A DNA stretch of 64,000 bases from Blastococcus sp. HT6-4 (GTDB lineage: Bacteria; Actinomycetota; Actinomycetes; Mycobacteriales; Geodermatophilaceae): contig NZ_CP155551.1 of the NCBI RefSeq assembly GCF_039679125.1, forward strand, positions 1,612,001 through 1,676,000, read 5' to 3'. Shown here one piece after another: positions 39,560-49,492 of this stretch. The notes beneath the pieces were generated by a model. The model did not search any database, had not been told where the DNA came from, and saw only the letters and a list, made by a program, of their open reading frames with translations. Within the stretch, counting starts at the first letter, position 1, and every line of letters begins with the position of its first letter. The position numbers and the translations under genes are program-made.

Positions 39560-39565
39560 TACCCT
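39560..39565 (+). promoter_or_regulatory. Candidate -10 element (TACCCT) for hisD
   Basis: TACCCT lies ~31 bases before the hisD GTG, which has its own CCGGAGG ribosome binding site. This gives a normal short leader. No clear -35. Confidence 0.35.
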
Positions 39566-39596
39566 GAGGATCCCGATTCACCTCCGGAGGTGGCCC

Positions 39597-40901
39597 GTGC
39601 TCGCCCGCATCGACCTGCGTGGATCCACGCTGCCCGGCGTCCGGGAGCTCTCCGGGCTGCTGCCGCGGGCCGCCACCGACATCGACTCGGTGCTCGCCAC
39701 CGTCCGCCCGCTGTGCGAGGACGTACGGCTCCGGGGCGCCCAGGCGGTCCGTGAGATCACCGCCCGGCTCGACGGGGTGGACGCCGAGGACTTCGCCGTG
39801 CCGAAGGAGGCGCTGGACCGGGCGCTGGCCGAGTGCGACCCAACGCTGCGCGAAGCCCTGGAGGAGTCGATCTCCCGGGTCCGGACGGTGCACACCGACC
39901 AGCGCCGCACCGACGTCACCACCCAGGTCGTCGGCGGCGGCAGCGTGACCGAGCGCTGGCTGCCGGTCCGCCGTGTGGGGCTGTACGTGCCCGGTGGGCT
40001 CGCCCCCCTGCTGTCCAGCGTCGTGATGAACGTCGTGCCCGCGCAGATCGCCGGCGTCGAGTCGATCGCCGTCGCCTCGCCGCCGCAGCGCGACCACGGT
40101 GGCCTGCCCGATCCGGGCGTCCTGGCGGCCTGCGCCCTGCTCGGGGTGACCGAGGTGTACGCCGTCGGCGGCGCCCAGGCGATCGCCGTGTTCGGCTACG
40201 GCGCCGGGTCCTGCGAGCCGGTCGACATGGTCACCGGGCCGGGCAACGTCTACGTGACCGCCGCGAAGCGGCTGCTGCGCGGGCTCATCGGCATCGACTC
40301 CGAAGCCGGCCCGACGGAGGTCGCGATCCTCGCCGACGACACCGCCGACCCGGCGCACGTCGCCGCTGACCTGATCAGCCAGGCCGAGCACGACCCGCTG
40401 GCCGGCGCGGTGCTGGTGACCGACAGCGAGGAGCTGGCCGACGCCGTCCTGGCGCTGGTGCCCGCGCAGGTGGCGGCCACCAAGCACTCCGACCGGATCA
40501 CCACCGCACTGGACGGCAGCCAGTCGGGGATCGTGCTCGTCGACGACCTCGAGGACGGGCTGCGGGTGGTCGACGCCTACGCCGCCGAGCACCTGGAGAT
40601 CCAGACCCGGGACGCCCGCGAGGTCGCGCTGCGGGTGCGGAACGCGGGCGCGATCTTCGTCGGCGCCTGGTCGCCGGTCTCGCTGGGTGACTACATCGCC
40701 GGGTCCAACCACGTGCTGCCCACCGGCGGGTGCGCCCGGCACTCCAGCGGCCTGTCCGTGCAGTCGTTCCTGCGCGGCATCCACCTCGTCGAGTACGACG
40801 AGCAGGCGCTCGCCGACGTCGCCCGGCACGTCGATGCCCTCGCCGGCGCCGAGGACCTCCCGGCGCACGCCGCCGCCGTCCGCATCCGGCAGCGGTCGTG
40901 A
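39597..40901 (+). CDS. hisD: Histidinol dehydrogenase
   Basis: HisD performs the last two NAD-linked oxidations from histidinol to histidine. The 434-aa product shows [51 protein letters not shown], and the zinc/catalytic region [15 protein letters not shown]. The C-terminal [16 protein letters not shown] block (around residues 363-378) follows. The GTG start is preceded by GGAGG at good spacing. The stop overlaps the hisC start (GTGA). Confidence 0.97.
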   Translation: MLARIDLRGSTLPGVRELSGLLPRAATDIDSVLATVRPLCEDVRLRGAQAVREITARLDGVDAEDFAVPKEALDRALAECDPTLREALEESISRVRTVHTDQRRTDVTTQVVGGGSVTERWLPVRRVGLYVPGGLAPLLSSVVMNVVPAQIAGVESIAVASPPQRDHGGLPDPGVLAACALLGVTEVYAVGGAQAIAVFGYGAGSCEPVDMVTGPGNVYVTAAKRLLRGLIGIDSEAGPTEVAILADDTADPAHVAADLISQAEHDPLAGAVLVTDSEELADAVLALVPAQVAATKHSDRITTALDGSQSGIVLVDDLEDGLRVVDAYAAEHLEIQTRDAREVALRVRNAGAIFVGAWSPVSLGDYIAGSNHVLPTGGCARHSSGLSVQSFLRGIHLVEYDEQALADVARHVDALAGAEDLPAHAAAVRIRQRS

Positions 40902-42010
40902 CGTCGCTCGAGGACCTTCCCCTCCGGCCCGAGCTGCGCGGGCGCACGCCCTACGGCGCCCCCCAGGTCCCGGCCACCCACCGGCTCAACACCAACGAGA
41001 ACCCGCACCCGCTGCCGGCCGAGCTGCTCGCCGACCTGGGCGAGGCACTCGGGCATGCGGCGCTGGAGCTCAACCGGTACCCCGACCGGGACGCCGTGGC
41101 GCTGCGCACCGACCTCGCGGCCTACCTCGCGCGCACCAGCGGCCAGCCGGTGGAGCCGGCGCAGGTGTGGGCGGCCAACGGCTCCAACGAGGTGCTCCAG
41201 CAGATCCTGCAGGCCTTCGGGGGAGCGGGGCGCACCGCGCTGGGGTTCACGCCCTCGTACTCGATGCACCCGATCATCGCCGCGGGCACCGGGACGGCGT
41301 GGGCCGACGGGCACCGCGCGGCAGACTTCACCATCGACGTCGCGGCCGCCGTCGCGCAGGTGCGGGAGGTGCGGCCCGACGTCGTGTTCGTCACCAGCCC
41401 GAACAACCCGACCGGCACCGCCGTCGACCTGGACACCGTCGTCGCCCTGTACGAGGCGACCGAGGGGGTCGTCGTCGTGGACGAGGCCTACACCGAGTTC
41501 GCCCGCACCGGCACGGTCTCGGCGCTCGCGCTGCTGCCCGGGCGCCCGCGGCTGATCGTCAGCCGCACGATGAGCAAGGCCTTCGGGATGGCCGGGCTGC
41601 GGCTGGGCTACCTGGCCGCGGACCCCGCCGTCGTCGATGCGCTGCAGCTCGTCCGCCTGCCGTACCACCTCAGCTCGCTCACCCAGGCCGCCGCGCGGGC
41701 CGCGCTCGCGCACACCGACGCGCTCCTCGGCACCGTCGACGCGGTGAAGGAGCAGCGTGACCGGATCGTCGCCGCGCTGCCCGGCCTCGGGCTGACCAGC
41801 GTCCCCAGCGACGCCAACTTCGTGCTGTTCGGGCACTTCGCGGACGCGGGGAAGGCCTGGCAGGCGCTGCTGGACCGCGGGGTGCTCGTGCGGGACGTCG
41901 GCCTGCCCGGCTGGCTCCGCGTCACGGCCGGCACGGCCGCGGAGACCGATGCGTTCCTCACCGCGCTGGGTGAGGTCGCGCCGGACCACCGCACGACTCT
42001 GGGAGACTGA
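40898..42010 (+). CDS. hisC: Histidinol-phosphate aminotransferase
   Basis: A PLP-dependent class I/II aminotransferase of 370 aa making histidinol phosphate. It has [19 protein letters not shown] at the N-terminus (residues ~28-46), [34 protein letters not shown] and [11 protein letters not shown]. The PLP lysine is in [19 protein letters not shown] (~K226). The GTG overlaps the hisD stop. Earlier in-frame starts would lie within hisD. Confidence 0.96.
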   Translation: MTSLEDLPLRPELRGRTPYGAPQVPATHRLNTNENPHPLPAELLADLGEALGHAALELNRYPDRDAVALRTDLAAYLARTSGQPVEPAQVWAANGSNEVLQQILQAFGGAGRTALGFTPSYSMHPIIAAGTGTAWADGHRAADFTIDVAAAVAQVREVRPDVVFVTSPNNPTGTAVDLDTVVALYEATEGVVVVDEAYTEFARTGTVSALALLPGRPRLIVSRTMSKAFGMAGLRLGYLAADPAVVDALQLVRLPYHLSSLTQAAARAALAHTDALLGTVDAVKEQRDRIVAALPGLGLTSVPSDANFVLFGHFADAGKAWQALLDRGVLVRDVGLPGWLRVTAGTAAETDAFLTALGEVAPDHRTTLGD

Positions 42011-42014
42011 CCGC

Positions 42015-42611
42015 ATGACCCGCACCGCACGCGTCGAGCGACAGACCAACGAGACCAAGCTCGTGGTGGAGCTCGACCTCGACGGCACCGGCGCCAGCTC
42101 GATCAGCACGGGCGTGGGGTTCTACGACCACATGCTGACGGCGCTGTCCAAGCACAGCGGCATCGACCTGACCGTGCGCGCCGACGGTGACCTGCACATC
42201 GACGCGCACCACACGGTGGAGGACGTCGCCATCGCCCTGGGCCAGGCGTTCGCCGAGGCGATGGGGGACAAGAGGGGGATCACCCGCTACGGCGATGCCA
42301 CGATCCCCATGGACGAGGTGCTGGTGCAGGCCGCGGTGGACCTCTCCGGCCGGCCGTACTTCGTGCACGCCGAGCCCGAGAACATGACCCCGGTGATCGG
42401 GCCGGACTACCCGACCAGCCTGACCAAGCACGTGCTGGAGTCCTTCGCGTTCAACGCGCGGATCAGCCTGCACGTGCGGGTCCTCTACGCCGGCCGGGAC
42501 GCCCACCACATCGTCGAGGGCCAGTTCAAGGCGCTGGCGCGGGCGCTGCGCACCGCCGTGGCGCTCGACCCGCGGGTCACCGACGTGCCGTCGACCAAGG
42601 GCGCCCTGTAG
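42015..42611 (+). CDS. hisB: Imidazoleglycerol-phosphate dehydratase
   Basis: A monofunctional IGP dehydratase of 198 aa, without the phosphatase domain found in enterics. It has the paired metal-binding motifs [18 protein letters not shown] and [16 protein letters not shown] (residues ~36-77), [12 protein letters not shown], and the second set [19 protein letters not shown] (~159-177). The ATG is four bases after the hisC stop. Confidence 0.97.
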   Translation: MTRTARVERQTNETKLVVELDLDGTGASSISTGVGFYDHMLTALSKHSGIDLTVRADGDLHIDAHHTVEDVAIALGQAFAEAMGDKRGITRYGDATIPMDEVLVQAAVDLSGRPYFVHAEPENMTPVIGPDYPTSLTKHVLESFAFNARISLHVRVLYAGRDAHHIVEGQFKALARALRTAVALDPRVTDVPSTKGAL

Positions 42612-42615
42612 CCCG

Positions 42616-42792
42616 GTGGACTTCGGCCTGATCCTCGTCGTGCTCGGCGGGTTTCTCCTGGGCGGTGCCTGGAGCATCTGGCGGGCGGACTCCGAGACCG
42701 CCGGGCGCACCGGGCCGCAGGTCGTCTTCGCCGCCATCCTGCTGCTCGCCGCGCTGCTCGCCTCGGTCTCGGGCATCCTCCGGCTCGTGTGA
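42616..42792 (+). CDS. Small two-helix membrane protein between hisB and the nucleotidyltransferase gene
   Basis: GTG at 42616, four bases after the hisB stop, opens a 58-aa frame. The product starts VDFGLILVVLGGFLLGGAWS and has a second helix (VFAAILLLAALLASVSGILR), joined by a short polar loop with WRADSETAGRTG. Its TGA overlaps the next GTG (GTGA), so it is sandwiched in the operon by tight coupling on both sides. I do not know its function. The pattern of hydrophobicity and the coupling make it a credible gene. Confidence 0.7.
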   Translation: MDFGLILVVLGGFLLGGAWSIWRADSETAGRTGPQVVFAAILLLAALLASVSGILRLV

Positions 42793-43379
42793 GCCGCGGC
42801 GACGAGGACCGGTTCGTCGAGCTGGTCGCCGCGGACCCCACCGTGCGTGCCGTGCTCGAGCGTGCCCCCGCGCTGGGCCTGGACGACTGGTGGCTCACGG
42901 CGGGGGTGCTCTTCCAGACGGTGTGGAACGCCCTCACCGGCCGCCCGGCCGGCACCGGCATCCGCGACGCCGACTGCTTCTACTTCGACCCCGACACGTC
43001 CTGGGCGGCGGAGGACGCGGTGATCCGGGCGGGCGCGGACCTGTTCGCCGATCTGCCCGTTCCGGTGGAGATGCGCAACGAGGCCCGCGTGCATCTCTGG
43101 TACGAGCGGAAGTTCGGCGTGCCGGCCGCGCCGTTCCGCGACTGCGCCGACGCCATCGACCACTTCGCCGCCGTCTGCTGCTGCTACGGGATCCGGGTGG
43201 GCGGCGGCGGCGCGGTCGAGGTGTACGCACCGCACGGCTACGACGACCTGTTCGCGCTCATCGTGAGGCCGAACCCGCGACTGGCGCCGCGGCACGTCTA
43301 CGAGGCCAAGGCCGCGCGCTGGGTCGAGGAGTGGCCCGAGCTCACGGTCCTGCCCTGGCCGGAGCAGCCGTCCCGCTGA
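42789..43379 (+). CDS. DUF925/nucleotidyltransferase family protein
   Basis: A 196-aa protein of the nucleotidyltransferase-like DUF925 family. It shows the family blocks DDWWLTAGVLFQTVWNALTG (residues ~31-50), GIRDADCFYFDPDTSWAAED with the D-x-D-type metal residues, VEMRNEARVHLWYERKFG and the end VEVYAPHGYDDLFALIVRPN. Substrate unknown. The GTG overlaps the stop of the small membrane protein gene, so both travel with the his genes, but a role in histidine synthesis is not implied. Confidence 0.82.
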   Translation: MSRGDEDRFVELVAADPTVRAVLERAPALGLDDWWLTAGVLFQTVWNALTGRPAGTGIRDADCFYFDPDTSWAAEDAVIRAGADLFADLPVPVEMRNEARVHLWYERKFGVPAAPFRDCADAIDHFAAVCCCYGIRVGGGGAVEVYAPHGYDDLFALIVRPNPRLAPRHVYEAKAARWVEEWPELTVLPWPEQPSR

Positions 43380-44646
43380 CCACGGGCAGGGCCCAACCCG
43401 TCCGCGAGCGTTCGGGTTCTGCGGTGCTGCGGGGAGGATGAGGATCTCGGTTCCGTCGGGCCGGTAGGTGTGCCATCGGCCGCTGGTATCTCGTTCGACG
43501 CGGAAGCCGTGGTGGACCTTGGTGTGGTGGCGTTCGCACAGCAGCGCTGAGTTCTCCAGCGAGGTCTCCCCGCCGTCGGCCCAGTGCACGAGGTGGTGGA
43601 CGTCGCACCAGAAGGCCGGGGCGTCGCAGCCGGCGAACACGCATCCCCGGTCGCGGTACTCCACCGCCCGGCGCAGCGGCGGCGGGACCACCCGGTGCCG
43701 GCGGCCCAGGTCCAGGAGCTCGCCGTCGGGGCCGATGACGATCCGGCTCACGTTGCCGTCACACGCCAGCCAGCGGGCGCGGGCGGCGGAGATCGTCGCC
43801 CCGAACCCGGTGGTGGCCGCGCCCGGTCCGGTGGCGGGGTCGACCAGGTCGGTGAGGTCGATCCGGACGATGACGTGCGGCTTCACGGTGCGCAGGACCG
43901 GCAGGGCGCCCGAGGCGAGCTGGTTGTCGGCGAGCTGGACCAGGGCGTCGGCGGACTGCTGGGCGCGGGTGCGCATGTCCCCGGCGGGGCGGGATGCCTG
44001 CACGATCGACTCGACCGCGGCCTGGAACTTCTCCCCGCCGACGGCGTCGAGCTCGCCGCGGAATCCGACGCTGCCATCTGCGTGGGTGACGAACACCAGT
44101 GACCGGCCCTCGGTCGGGTCGGGTTCGGGCCCGTCGGGGTCGAGCCGGGCCAGGTAGTGGTCCACGACCTGGCGCAGTTCGTCCAGCGGGCGGGCCGCGG
44201 CGACCGCTGCCAGCGTCGCGTCGACCCCGGCCAGCTCCACGTCCTGCGCCTGGGCGGCGGCCGACCCCCGGTGCGGCGACCGGGGCGATCACCGCGACCT
44301 GCTCGGCGGTCACCGCACCCGCGGCGAACGCGGCCCGCACCGCCGGCAGCTGCGCCAGCGCCCGCCCGGAGCGCACCACCCGCGACGCCGCCGCCGGGGA
44401 CAGCCGGGCGTGCCCGCGCAGCCAGGACGCCATCGCCTTCTGCCCGTCGTGCTCGGCGGCGGAGGTGACCTCGCACTCCCGCACCGTGCGGATGACCTCC
44501 GCGGCCAGCCGGTTGCTCGCCACCAGCAGCGGCCGCAGCCGGTCCAGCAGCTGCGGGCCGAACCGGCCGGCCAGGTCCTCGGCCGCCAGGTCGTCCAGCG
44601 CGGCCGTCAACCGGCCCAGCGCATCACCCGCAGTCGTCGAACACAT
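43380..44646 (-). pseudogene. DUF222/HNH endonuclease-domain protein, frameshifted
   Basis: This is the widespread actinobacterial 13E12-like repeat family: an N-terminal DUF222 helical domain (DDLAAEDLAGRFGPQLLDRL, WLRGHARLSPAAASRVVRSG) and a C-terminal HNH nuclease domain (CVFAGCDAPAFWCDVHHLVH, WADGGETSLENSALLCERHH). The two halves are in different frames. A one-base surplus in the five-G run (44265-44269 on the plus strand) breaks the frame after VIAPVAAPG; four Gs would restore GSAAAQAQDVEL. The expected stop after ILILPAAPQNPN is also missing, and that frame runs on across the neighbouring gene. The start fits a leaderless promoter. Sequencing error is possible, but two defects favour decay. 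Confidence 0.75.
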
Positions 44647-44652
44647 GTACGA

Positions 44653-44658
44653 AGACTA
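44653..44658 (-). promoter_or_regulatory. Candidate -10 element (TAGTCT) for the DUF222 gene
   Basis: On the minus strand TAGTCT ends six bases before the ATG at 44646. Confidence 0.35.
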
Positions 44659-44887
44659 CCGGGGTGACCGTCCCCCGACAACTCAAAGCGGCAGGTCAGA
44701 CGCCTGCCCACAGATCTGCGGGAAGCCTTGACAGCGGCCGTGATCGTGGCGGCGGGAAGACCACAGTCGGGCCGTTCCAGCCTCCTGGCTACCGGCTGCG
44801 CATCGATGGTGGGGGCCGATGCACTGGGAGTGTCCCGGCGTCCCGCTCCGGTCGAGCTGCTGGACGGTGAGGCCGTGCCGCCGCAGG

Positions 44888-45478
44888 ATGCAGGCTGTGG
44901 ACGGATGTCGATCGGCGCGCCCCCTGCTGGTGATGGCGACGCTGCTCGCCGCTACGCCTGCGCTCGCCGCCTGCGGCGCTGACGGGCCGGGCACCTCGCC
45001 CTACGTCGCGGAGTTCGCCCTCGGAGCCGGTACCCCGGAGGCGCAGGAGTTCGAGTTCACGCCGATGCCCGGGGTCCGTGTCCAGCTGCTCCCGGAGCCG
45101 TCCCCCCCGCCGCGGATCACGCTGCCCGATCCCGGGGAGGGCTTCGAGCTGCCCCCGCCCTCGCCCGACCCCGGTGGTCAGTCGCTCCTCGGGTCGGCCT
45201 TCCAGCCCTCGATCGCCTGGGTCAACGACGGGGAGTACCTCGCGGTCATCACCCAGGGCAGCGGCAGCTGCCCCAGCGGGCCGGACGACATCGAGGTCGT
45301 CGCCGACCAGGAGATCGTGGTCCAGCTGGGGCCGCTGTTCCCCGACCGGGACACCTGCACCGCAGACATGAGTCCGCACGTCACCGTGGTGGAGCTGCCG
45401 CAGGGGATCACGCCGGCGGAGCGGCTGGTGGCCCGCTTCGGGGACGACGAGGCGACCATCGACGGCGTGAATCGCTGA
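44888..45478 (+). CDS. Hypothetical lipoprotein
   Basis: A 196-aa exported protein: hydrophobic segment ARPLLVMATLLAATPALAAC with a lipobox (LAAC, Cys at residue ~31). A Pro/Glu-rich region (PEPSPPPRITLPDPGEGFEL) and a C-terminal domain follow. The domain has two Cys (SGSCPSGPDDIEVV and FPDRDTCTADMSPHVTVVEL) that could form a disulfide. No family is recognised. The ATG at 44888 or the GTG three codons later are both possible. The ~240 bases before it contain a TTGACA (44728-44733) without a convincing -10. It separates hisB from hisH together with the DUF222 pseudogene. Confidence 0.65.
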   Translation: MQAVDGCRSARPLLVMATLLAATPALAACGADGPGTSPYVAEFALGAGTPEAQEFEFTPMPGVRVQLLPEPSPPPRITLPDPGEGFELPPPSPDPGGQSLLGSAFQPSIAWVNDGEYLAVITQGSGSCPSGPDDIEVVADQEIVVQLGPLFPDRDTCTADMSPHVTVVELPQGITPAERLVARFGDDEATIDGVNR

Positions 45479-45588
45479 CCCGTTCCGCAGGGGCCGGTCG
45501 CGGCGCCTGGCGTCGACCGGTGAGCGCAAGAGGGTGCGCCTCAGGTGCCACGACGGGGAACACTTCCGGCCGCTCACGTGCTGGTCGG

Positions 45589-45594
45589 TAGCGT
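45589..45594 (+). promoter_or_regulatory. Candidate -10 element (TAGCGT) for leaderless hisH
   Basis: TAGCGT ends seven bases before the hisH GTG, so hisH probably has its own leaderless promoter after the insertion that separates it from hisB. Confidence 0.45.
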
Positions 45595-45601
45595 GGCAGG
45601 C

Positions 45602-46240
45602 GTGAAGAAGGTGGCGGTCCTCGACTACGGCTCGGGGAACCTGCGGTCCGCCGAGCGCGCGCTCCAGCGGGTCGGGGCCGACGTGACGGTGACCTCCGAC
45701 ATGCAGACGGCGCTCGACGCCGACGGGCTCGTCGTCCCGGGTGTGGGCGCGTTCGCCGCCTGCATGACCGGCCTGGACGCCGTCCAGGGGCGCCGGATCA
45801 TCGGCCGCCGGCTCGCGGGTGGCCGGCCGGTGCTGGGCGTCTGCGTGGGCATGCAGATCCTGTTCGAGCGCGGCGTCGAGCACGGTGTGGACGCCGAGGG
45901 CTGCGGCGAGTGGCCCGGGGTCGTCGAGCCCCTGGAGGCTCCCGTGCTCCCGCACATGGGCTGGAACACCGTGCAGGCGCCGCCGGACAGCGTGCTCTTC
46001 GACGGCCTCGAGGACGAGCGCTTCTACTTCGTGCACTCCTACGGGGTCCGCGAGTTCCCCCTCGTCCAGGACGGCGCGCCGTCGCGGCTCGCGCCCCCGA
46101 AGATCACCTGGGCCGAGCACGGCGACCGGTTCGTCGCCGGCGTGGAGAACGGCCCGCTCTCGGCGACGCAGTTCCACCCGGAGAAGAGCGGCGACGCCGG
46201 CGCCCAGCTGCTGACCAACTGGCTGGGCACGCTGGACTGA
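45602..46240 (+). CDS. hisH: Imidazole glycerol phosphate synthase, glutaminase subunit
   Basis: HisH releases ammonia from glutamine and channels it to HisF. The 212-aa class I glutamine amidotransferase has [14 protein letters not shown], the nucleophile elbow [11 protein letters not shown] (Cys ~83) and the catalytic His/Glu in QFHPEKSG (~191). PHMGWNTV and FYFVHSYG are also present. The GTG at 45602 agrees with the -10 spacing. Its partner hisF is encoded 6.5 kb downstream. Confidence 0.96.
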   Translation: MKKVAVLDYGSGNLRSAERALQRVGADVTVTSDMQTALDADGLVVPGVGAFAACMTGLDAVQGRRIIGRRLAGGRPVLGVCVGMQILFERGVEHGVDAEGCGEWPGVVEPLEAPVLPHMGWNTVQAPPDSVLFDGLEDERFYFVHSYGVREFPLVQDGAPSRLAPPKITWAEHGDRFVAGVENGPLSATQFHPEKSGDAGAQLLTNWLGTLD

Positions 46241-46249
46241 GCGGCCGGC

Positions 46250-47014
46250 TCAGCTGCGCAGGTAGCTGGCCCCGTTGACGTCGATGATCGTGCCGGTGGA
46301 GAAGCGGGCGCCCGGCGAGGCGAGCCACAGCACGGCCGAGGCCACCTCTTCGGGACGGGCCACGCGGCCGTAGGGTGACTGCGCGCGGACGGCGTCGCCG
46401 CCCGGGCCGTCGAGGATCTCCCGCGCCATCTCCGTCTGCACGAACCCCGGGGCGACGCTGCCCACAGTGATGCCGTGCGGCGCCAGCGCCTGGGCCATCG
46501 ACTGCCCGAAGGCGTTGAGCCCGGCCTTCGCCGCGCCGTAGGCGGGGGTGTTCGGCTCGCCGCGGAACGCGCCGCGACTGGTCACGTTGACCACCGCGCC
46601 GCCACCGGCCGCGACCAGGTGCGGCACGGCCCGGAACGTGGCGTGCATGGCGCCGACCAGGTTCACCTGCAGGGTGCGCGCCACGATCGCCTGCCAGTCG
46701 GCCCAGGACGTCTCCGTCGGCGGGTGCGCCGTGTAGACGCCGGCGTTGTTCACCAGCACCTGCAGCGCACCCAGCGCGGCCGCCGCCTCGTCGACGGCCG
46801 CCCCGACGGCCTCGGCATCGGCGACGTCGGCCTGCACCACCACGTGCCCCCGGCCGGGCAGCTCGGCGGCCACCCGCTCGGCCGCCTCGCGGGAGCTGCC
46901 GGAGTGGACGGCCACCCGGTCGCCCCGGTCGGCGAAGGCGTGGGCGATCGCCCGCCCGATGCCGCGGGAGGCGCCGGTCACGAGGACGGCGCGCGAGTCG
47001 CTGGAGTCGGCCAC
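46250..47014 (-). CDS. Short-chain dehydrogenase/reductase (FabG-like)
   Basis: A 254-aa SDR with the NAD(P) loop VTGASRGIGRAIAHAFADRG (residues ~11-30), NNAGVY and the catalytic Ser in VVNVTSRGAF. The Tyr-x3-Lys pair lies in PAYGAAKAGLNAFGQSMA (~155), and the C-terminal STGTIIDVNGASYLRS is present. It is close to 3-oxoacyl-ACP reductase-type SDRs; the substrate is unknown. The GTG at 47014 gives the standard N-terminus; the longer frame adds 16 unlikely residues. Orientation is opposite to the his genes. Confidence 0.88.
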   Translation of the reverse strand: MADSSDSRAVLVTGASRGIGRAIAHAFADRGDRVAVHSGSSREAAERVAAELPGRGHVVVQADVADAEAVGAAVDEAAAALGALQVLVNNAGVYTAHPPTETSWADWQAIVARTLQVNLVGAMHATFRAVPHLVAAGGGAVVNVTSRGAFRGEPNTPAYGAAKAGLNAFGQSMAQALAPHGITVGSVAPGFVQTEMAREILDGPGGDAVRAQSPYGRVARPEEVASAVLWLASPGARFSTGTIIDVNGASYLRS

Positions 47015-47094
47015 GCGCGAAGTCAACCAGCGGCGTCCACCAACCGCCTGCCGCCCGGGCATCGCGCCTGCCCGGCCGGGCCCCGATCACGGCC

Positions 47095-47100
47095 TAGGGT
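47095..47100 (+). promoter_or_regulatory. Candidate -10 element (TAGGGT) for the M28 peptidase gene
   Basis: TAGGGT lies 36 bases before the GTG, leaving a short leader that includes the AGGAGG ribosome binding site. Confidence 0.4.
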
Positions 47101-47136
47101 TCCCGGGTCCCGTCCCGGTGCTCCCAGGAGGTCGGC

Positions 47137-49488
47137 GTGCCCGCCGAGCGTTCCCCACGGCCCACCGCAGGGCGGCCCGGCCGTCTCGCCGGGCTCGTCG
47201 TCGTCGCGCTCCTGCTCGGTCTGGCCGCGTGGTCTGTGGCCGCCCTGCAGCCGCCGGACCCGCGGCCCGCGGACGTGCCCGCCGGGGAGTTCAGCGCGGC
47301 GCGCGCGTTCGAGCACGTCGAGGCGATCGCGGCCCGCCCCCACGTGGCGGGCAGCGCCGCGAACGAGGAGGTGGTCGACCGGCTGGTGCGCACGCTCACC
47401 GACCTCGGGCTGGACACCCGGGTGCAGAACGCCGTGGGGGCGCGCAGCGGGGGTCCGGGCGAGGCGCGCATGGCCCGGGTGCGCAACGTCGTCGCGGTCC
47501 TGCCGGGCACCGACCCCAGCGGCCGCCTGTACCTGACCGCCCACCACGACTCGGTCGCGGCCGCGCCCGGCGCCGCCGACGACGCGGCCGGCGTGGCCGC
47601 GATCCTCGAGTCGGTGCGGGCGCTGACCGCGGGAGCCCCGCTGCGCAACGACGTCGTCGTCGTGCTGACCGACGCCGAGGAGGCGTGCCTGTGCGGCGCC
47701 GAGGCGTTCGCCGCCTCCCACCCCCTGGCCACCGGCGGGGTGGTGCTCAACGTCGAGGCCCGCGGGACCGGCGGCCCGCCGATCATGTTCGAGACGTCGC
47801 AGGGCAACGCCGAGCTGGCCCGGGTCTTCGCCGAGGCGGCGCCGCACCCGGTGGCCAGCAGCCTCGCCGTCGAGGTCTACCGCGCGCTGCCCAACGACAC
47901 CGACTTCAGCGTGCTGCTCGAGGACGGTGACTTCACCGGCCTGAACACCGCCTTCATCGACGGCGCCGCCGCGTACCACTCGCCCCGGGACCGCCCCGAG
48001 CGGCTGGACCGGGGCTCGCTCCAGGCGCTCGGCGACAACGTGCTGGCGCTCGCCCGCGACCTCGGCGGCCGTGATCTCGCCGCGCTCGCCGAGCCGGCCG
48101 CCGACGACGCGACGTACTTCCCGCTGCCCGGTCTGCTGGTCGGCTACCCGGGCCGGCTGGTGTGGCCGCTGGCCGGTGCGGCGCTGGTCGCCGTCGCCGG
48201 GCTCGCCTGGGTGCTGCGTCGCCGGGGGATCAGCTCGCTGCGCCGCACCGCCGCGGCCGCGGCCCTGGCGCTGCTGCCGCTGGTGCTCGCCCCGCTTGCT
48301 GCGCAGGGCCTGTGGCGGGCGCTGGTGGCGGTGCGGCCGGAGTACGCGGGGATGCTCGACCCGTGGCGCCCCGGCTGGGTCCGGCTGGCGGCGGTCGCCG
48401 TCGTCGTGGCCGTGGTCCTGATCTGGTACGCGCTGCTGCGCCGCCGGGTCGGGCCCGCGGCGCTCGCGGCCGGAGCGCTGGTCTGGCTCGCCGTGCTCGG
48501 GGCCGTGCTCGCCGCGGTGGCGCCCGGCGGCTCCTACCTGGCGGCCTGGCCGGCGCTGGTCGGCGCGCTGGCCGGGACCGTCGCCGCGCTGGCCCCCGGT
48601 TGCGTCGTGCGCACCCTCGCCGCGCTGCTGACCGGTGCGGTCGCGCTGCTGCTGCTGGCGCCCACCGCGGCGCTGTTCTTCCCGGCAATGGGCCTGTCGT
48701 CCGCGGGCGTGCCGGCGGTGGTGGTCACGCTGGCCGCCCTCGCCCTGCTGCCCGCCCTGGAGCTGCTGTTCCCGGACCCCAGCGCCGAGCCGGGGGCGGC
48801 GCGGCGCCGCCTGGCGGCCGCCGCCGTGCCGGCCACCGCCCTGGCCGTGGCCTGGGCGTGCGTCGCCGCCGGGCTGGCCGTCGACCGGTTCGACGCCGAC
48901 CACCCGGTCCCCACCCGCCTGGCCTACGTGCTCGACACCGACCGGGGGCAGGCCCGCTGGGTGAGCACGGAGACGACGCCGGCGGAGTGGACCGCCCGCT
49001 TCGTGGACGGGCCCGGCGAGCTGGACATCGAGCCGCCCTGGCTGGCCGGGCGCCCGCTGCTCACCGGCCCGGCCGAGGCCGCCGACCTGCCCGCCCCCGA
49101 GGTCACCGTCGCCTCCGACGAGGTGGTGGGGAACCGGCGGGAGATCACCGTGCGGGTGACCCCCCGCCGGGACGGCGTGCGGCTGGTCGACCTCGACCTG
49201 ACCGTCGACGGGGACACGGTGGCCGGAAGCCGGATCGAGGGCCGGGCCGTCCCGGACGGCGCGCTGGGCACCGACCGGCTGCACGTCACCTTCCACGCCC
49301 CGCCCGCCGGCGGGCTGCAGGCCGGCTTCAGCATCGAGGGCGACGGACCGGTGACGCTGCGGGCGACCGACGGCAGCCACGGGCTCGCCGGGCTGCCGGG
49401 GTACGAGCCCCGGCCCGAGGGCGTCGACGTCGCCGGTGCCCACGGCTCGGACCTGCTGCTGGTGTCCTCGGTCACCGAGCTCGGCTGA
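47137..49488 (+). CDS. M28 family membrane metallopeptidase (Fxna/ERMP1-like)
   Basis: A 783-aa protein: one N-terminal helix (LAGLVVVALLLGLAAWSVAA) and then an extracytoplasmic M28 zinc aminopeptidase domain (~45-320). The domain shows YLTAHHDSV (His ligand, ~136), GAADDAAGVA (bridging Asp), DAEEACLCG (catalytic/ligand Glu pair), LNVEARGTGGP and AAYHSPRD. Eight or so further helices (~330-590) and a C-terminal soluble beta-rich domain follow. This layout recalls the multi-pass M28 peptidases Fxna/ERMP1 of eukaryotes. The GTG follows AGGAGG. It is encoded singly, between the divergent SDR gene and the convergent nitroreductase gene. Confidence 0.88.
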   Translation: MPAERSPRPTAGRPGRLAGLVVVALLLGLAAWSVAALQPPDPRPADVPAGEFSAARAFEHVEAIAARPHVAGSAANEEVVDRLVRTLTDLGLDTRVQNAVGARSGGPGEARMARVRNVVAVLPGTDPSGRLYLTAHHDSVAAAPGAADDAAGVAAILESVRALTAGAPLRNDVVVVLTDAEEACLCGAEAFAASHPLATGGVVLNVEARGTGGPPIMFETSQGNAELARVFAEAAPHPVASSLAVEVYRALPNDTDFSVLLEDGDFTGLNTAFIDGAAAYHSPRDRPERLDRGSLQALGDNVLALARDLGGRDLAALAEPAADDATYFPLPGLLVGYPGRLVWPLAGAALVAVAGLAWVLRRRGISSLRRTAAAAALALLPLVLAPLAAQGLWRALVAVRPEYAGMLDPWRPGWVRLAAVAVVVAVVLIWYALLRRRVGPAALAAGALVWLAVLGAVLAAVAPGGSYLAAWPALVGALAGTVAALAPGCVVRTLAALLTGAVALLLLAPTAALFFPAMGLSSAGVPAVVVTLAALALLPALELLFPDPSAEPGAARRRLAAAAVPATALAVAWACVAAGLAVDRFDADHPVPTRLAYVLDTDRGQARWVSTETTPAEWTARFVDGPGELDIEPPWLAGRPLLTGPAEAADLPAPEVTVASDEVVGNRREITVRVTPRRDGVRLVDLDLTVDGDTVAGSRIEGRAVPDGALGTDRLHVTFHAPPAGGLQAGFSIEGDGPVTLRATDGSHGLAGLPGYEPRPEGVDVAGAHGSDLLLVSSVTELG

Positions 49489-49492
49489 GCGG

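Noticed and set aside
41958..43380. Very long minus-strand frame continuing from the HNH domain across the nucleotidyltransferase and hisB genes
   Set aside because: It is antisense to well-supported genes, has no family resemblance beyond the HNH part, and stop codons are rare in such GC-rich DNA.
44728..44760. TTGACA-based promoter for the lipoprotein gene
   Set aside because: No acceptable -10 hexamer at 16-19 bases, and the first start codon is over 150 bases downstream.
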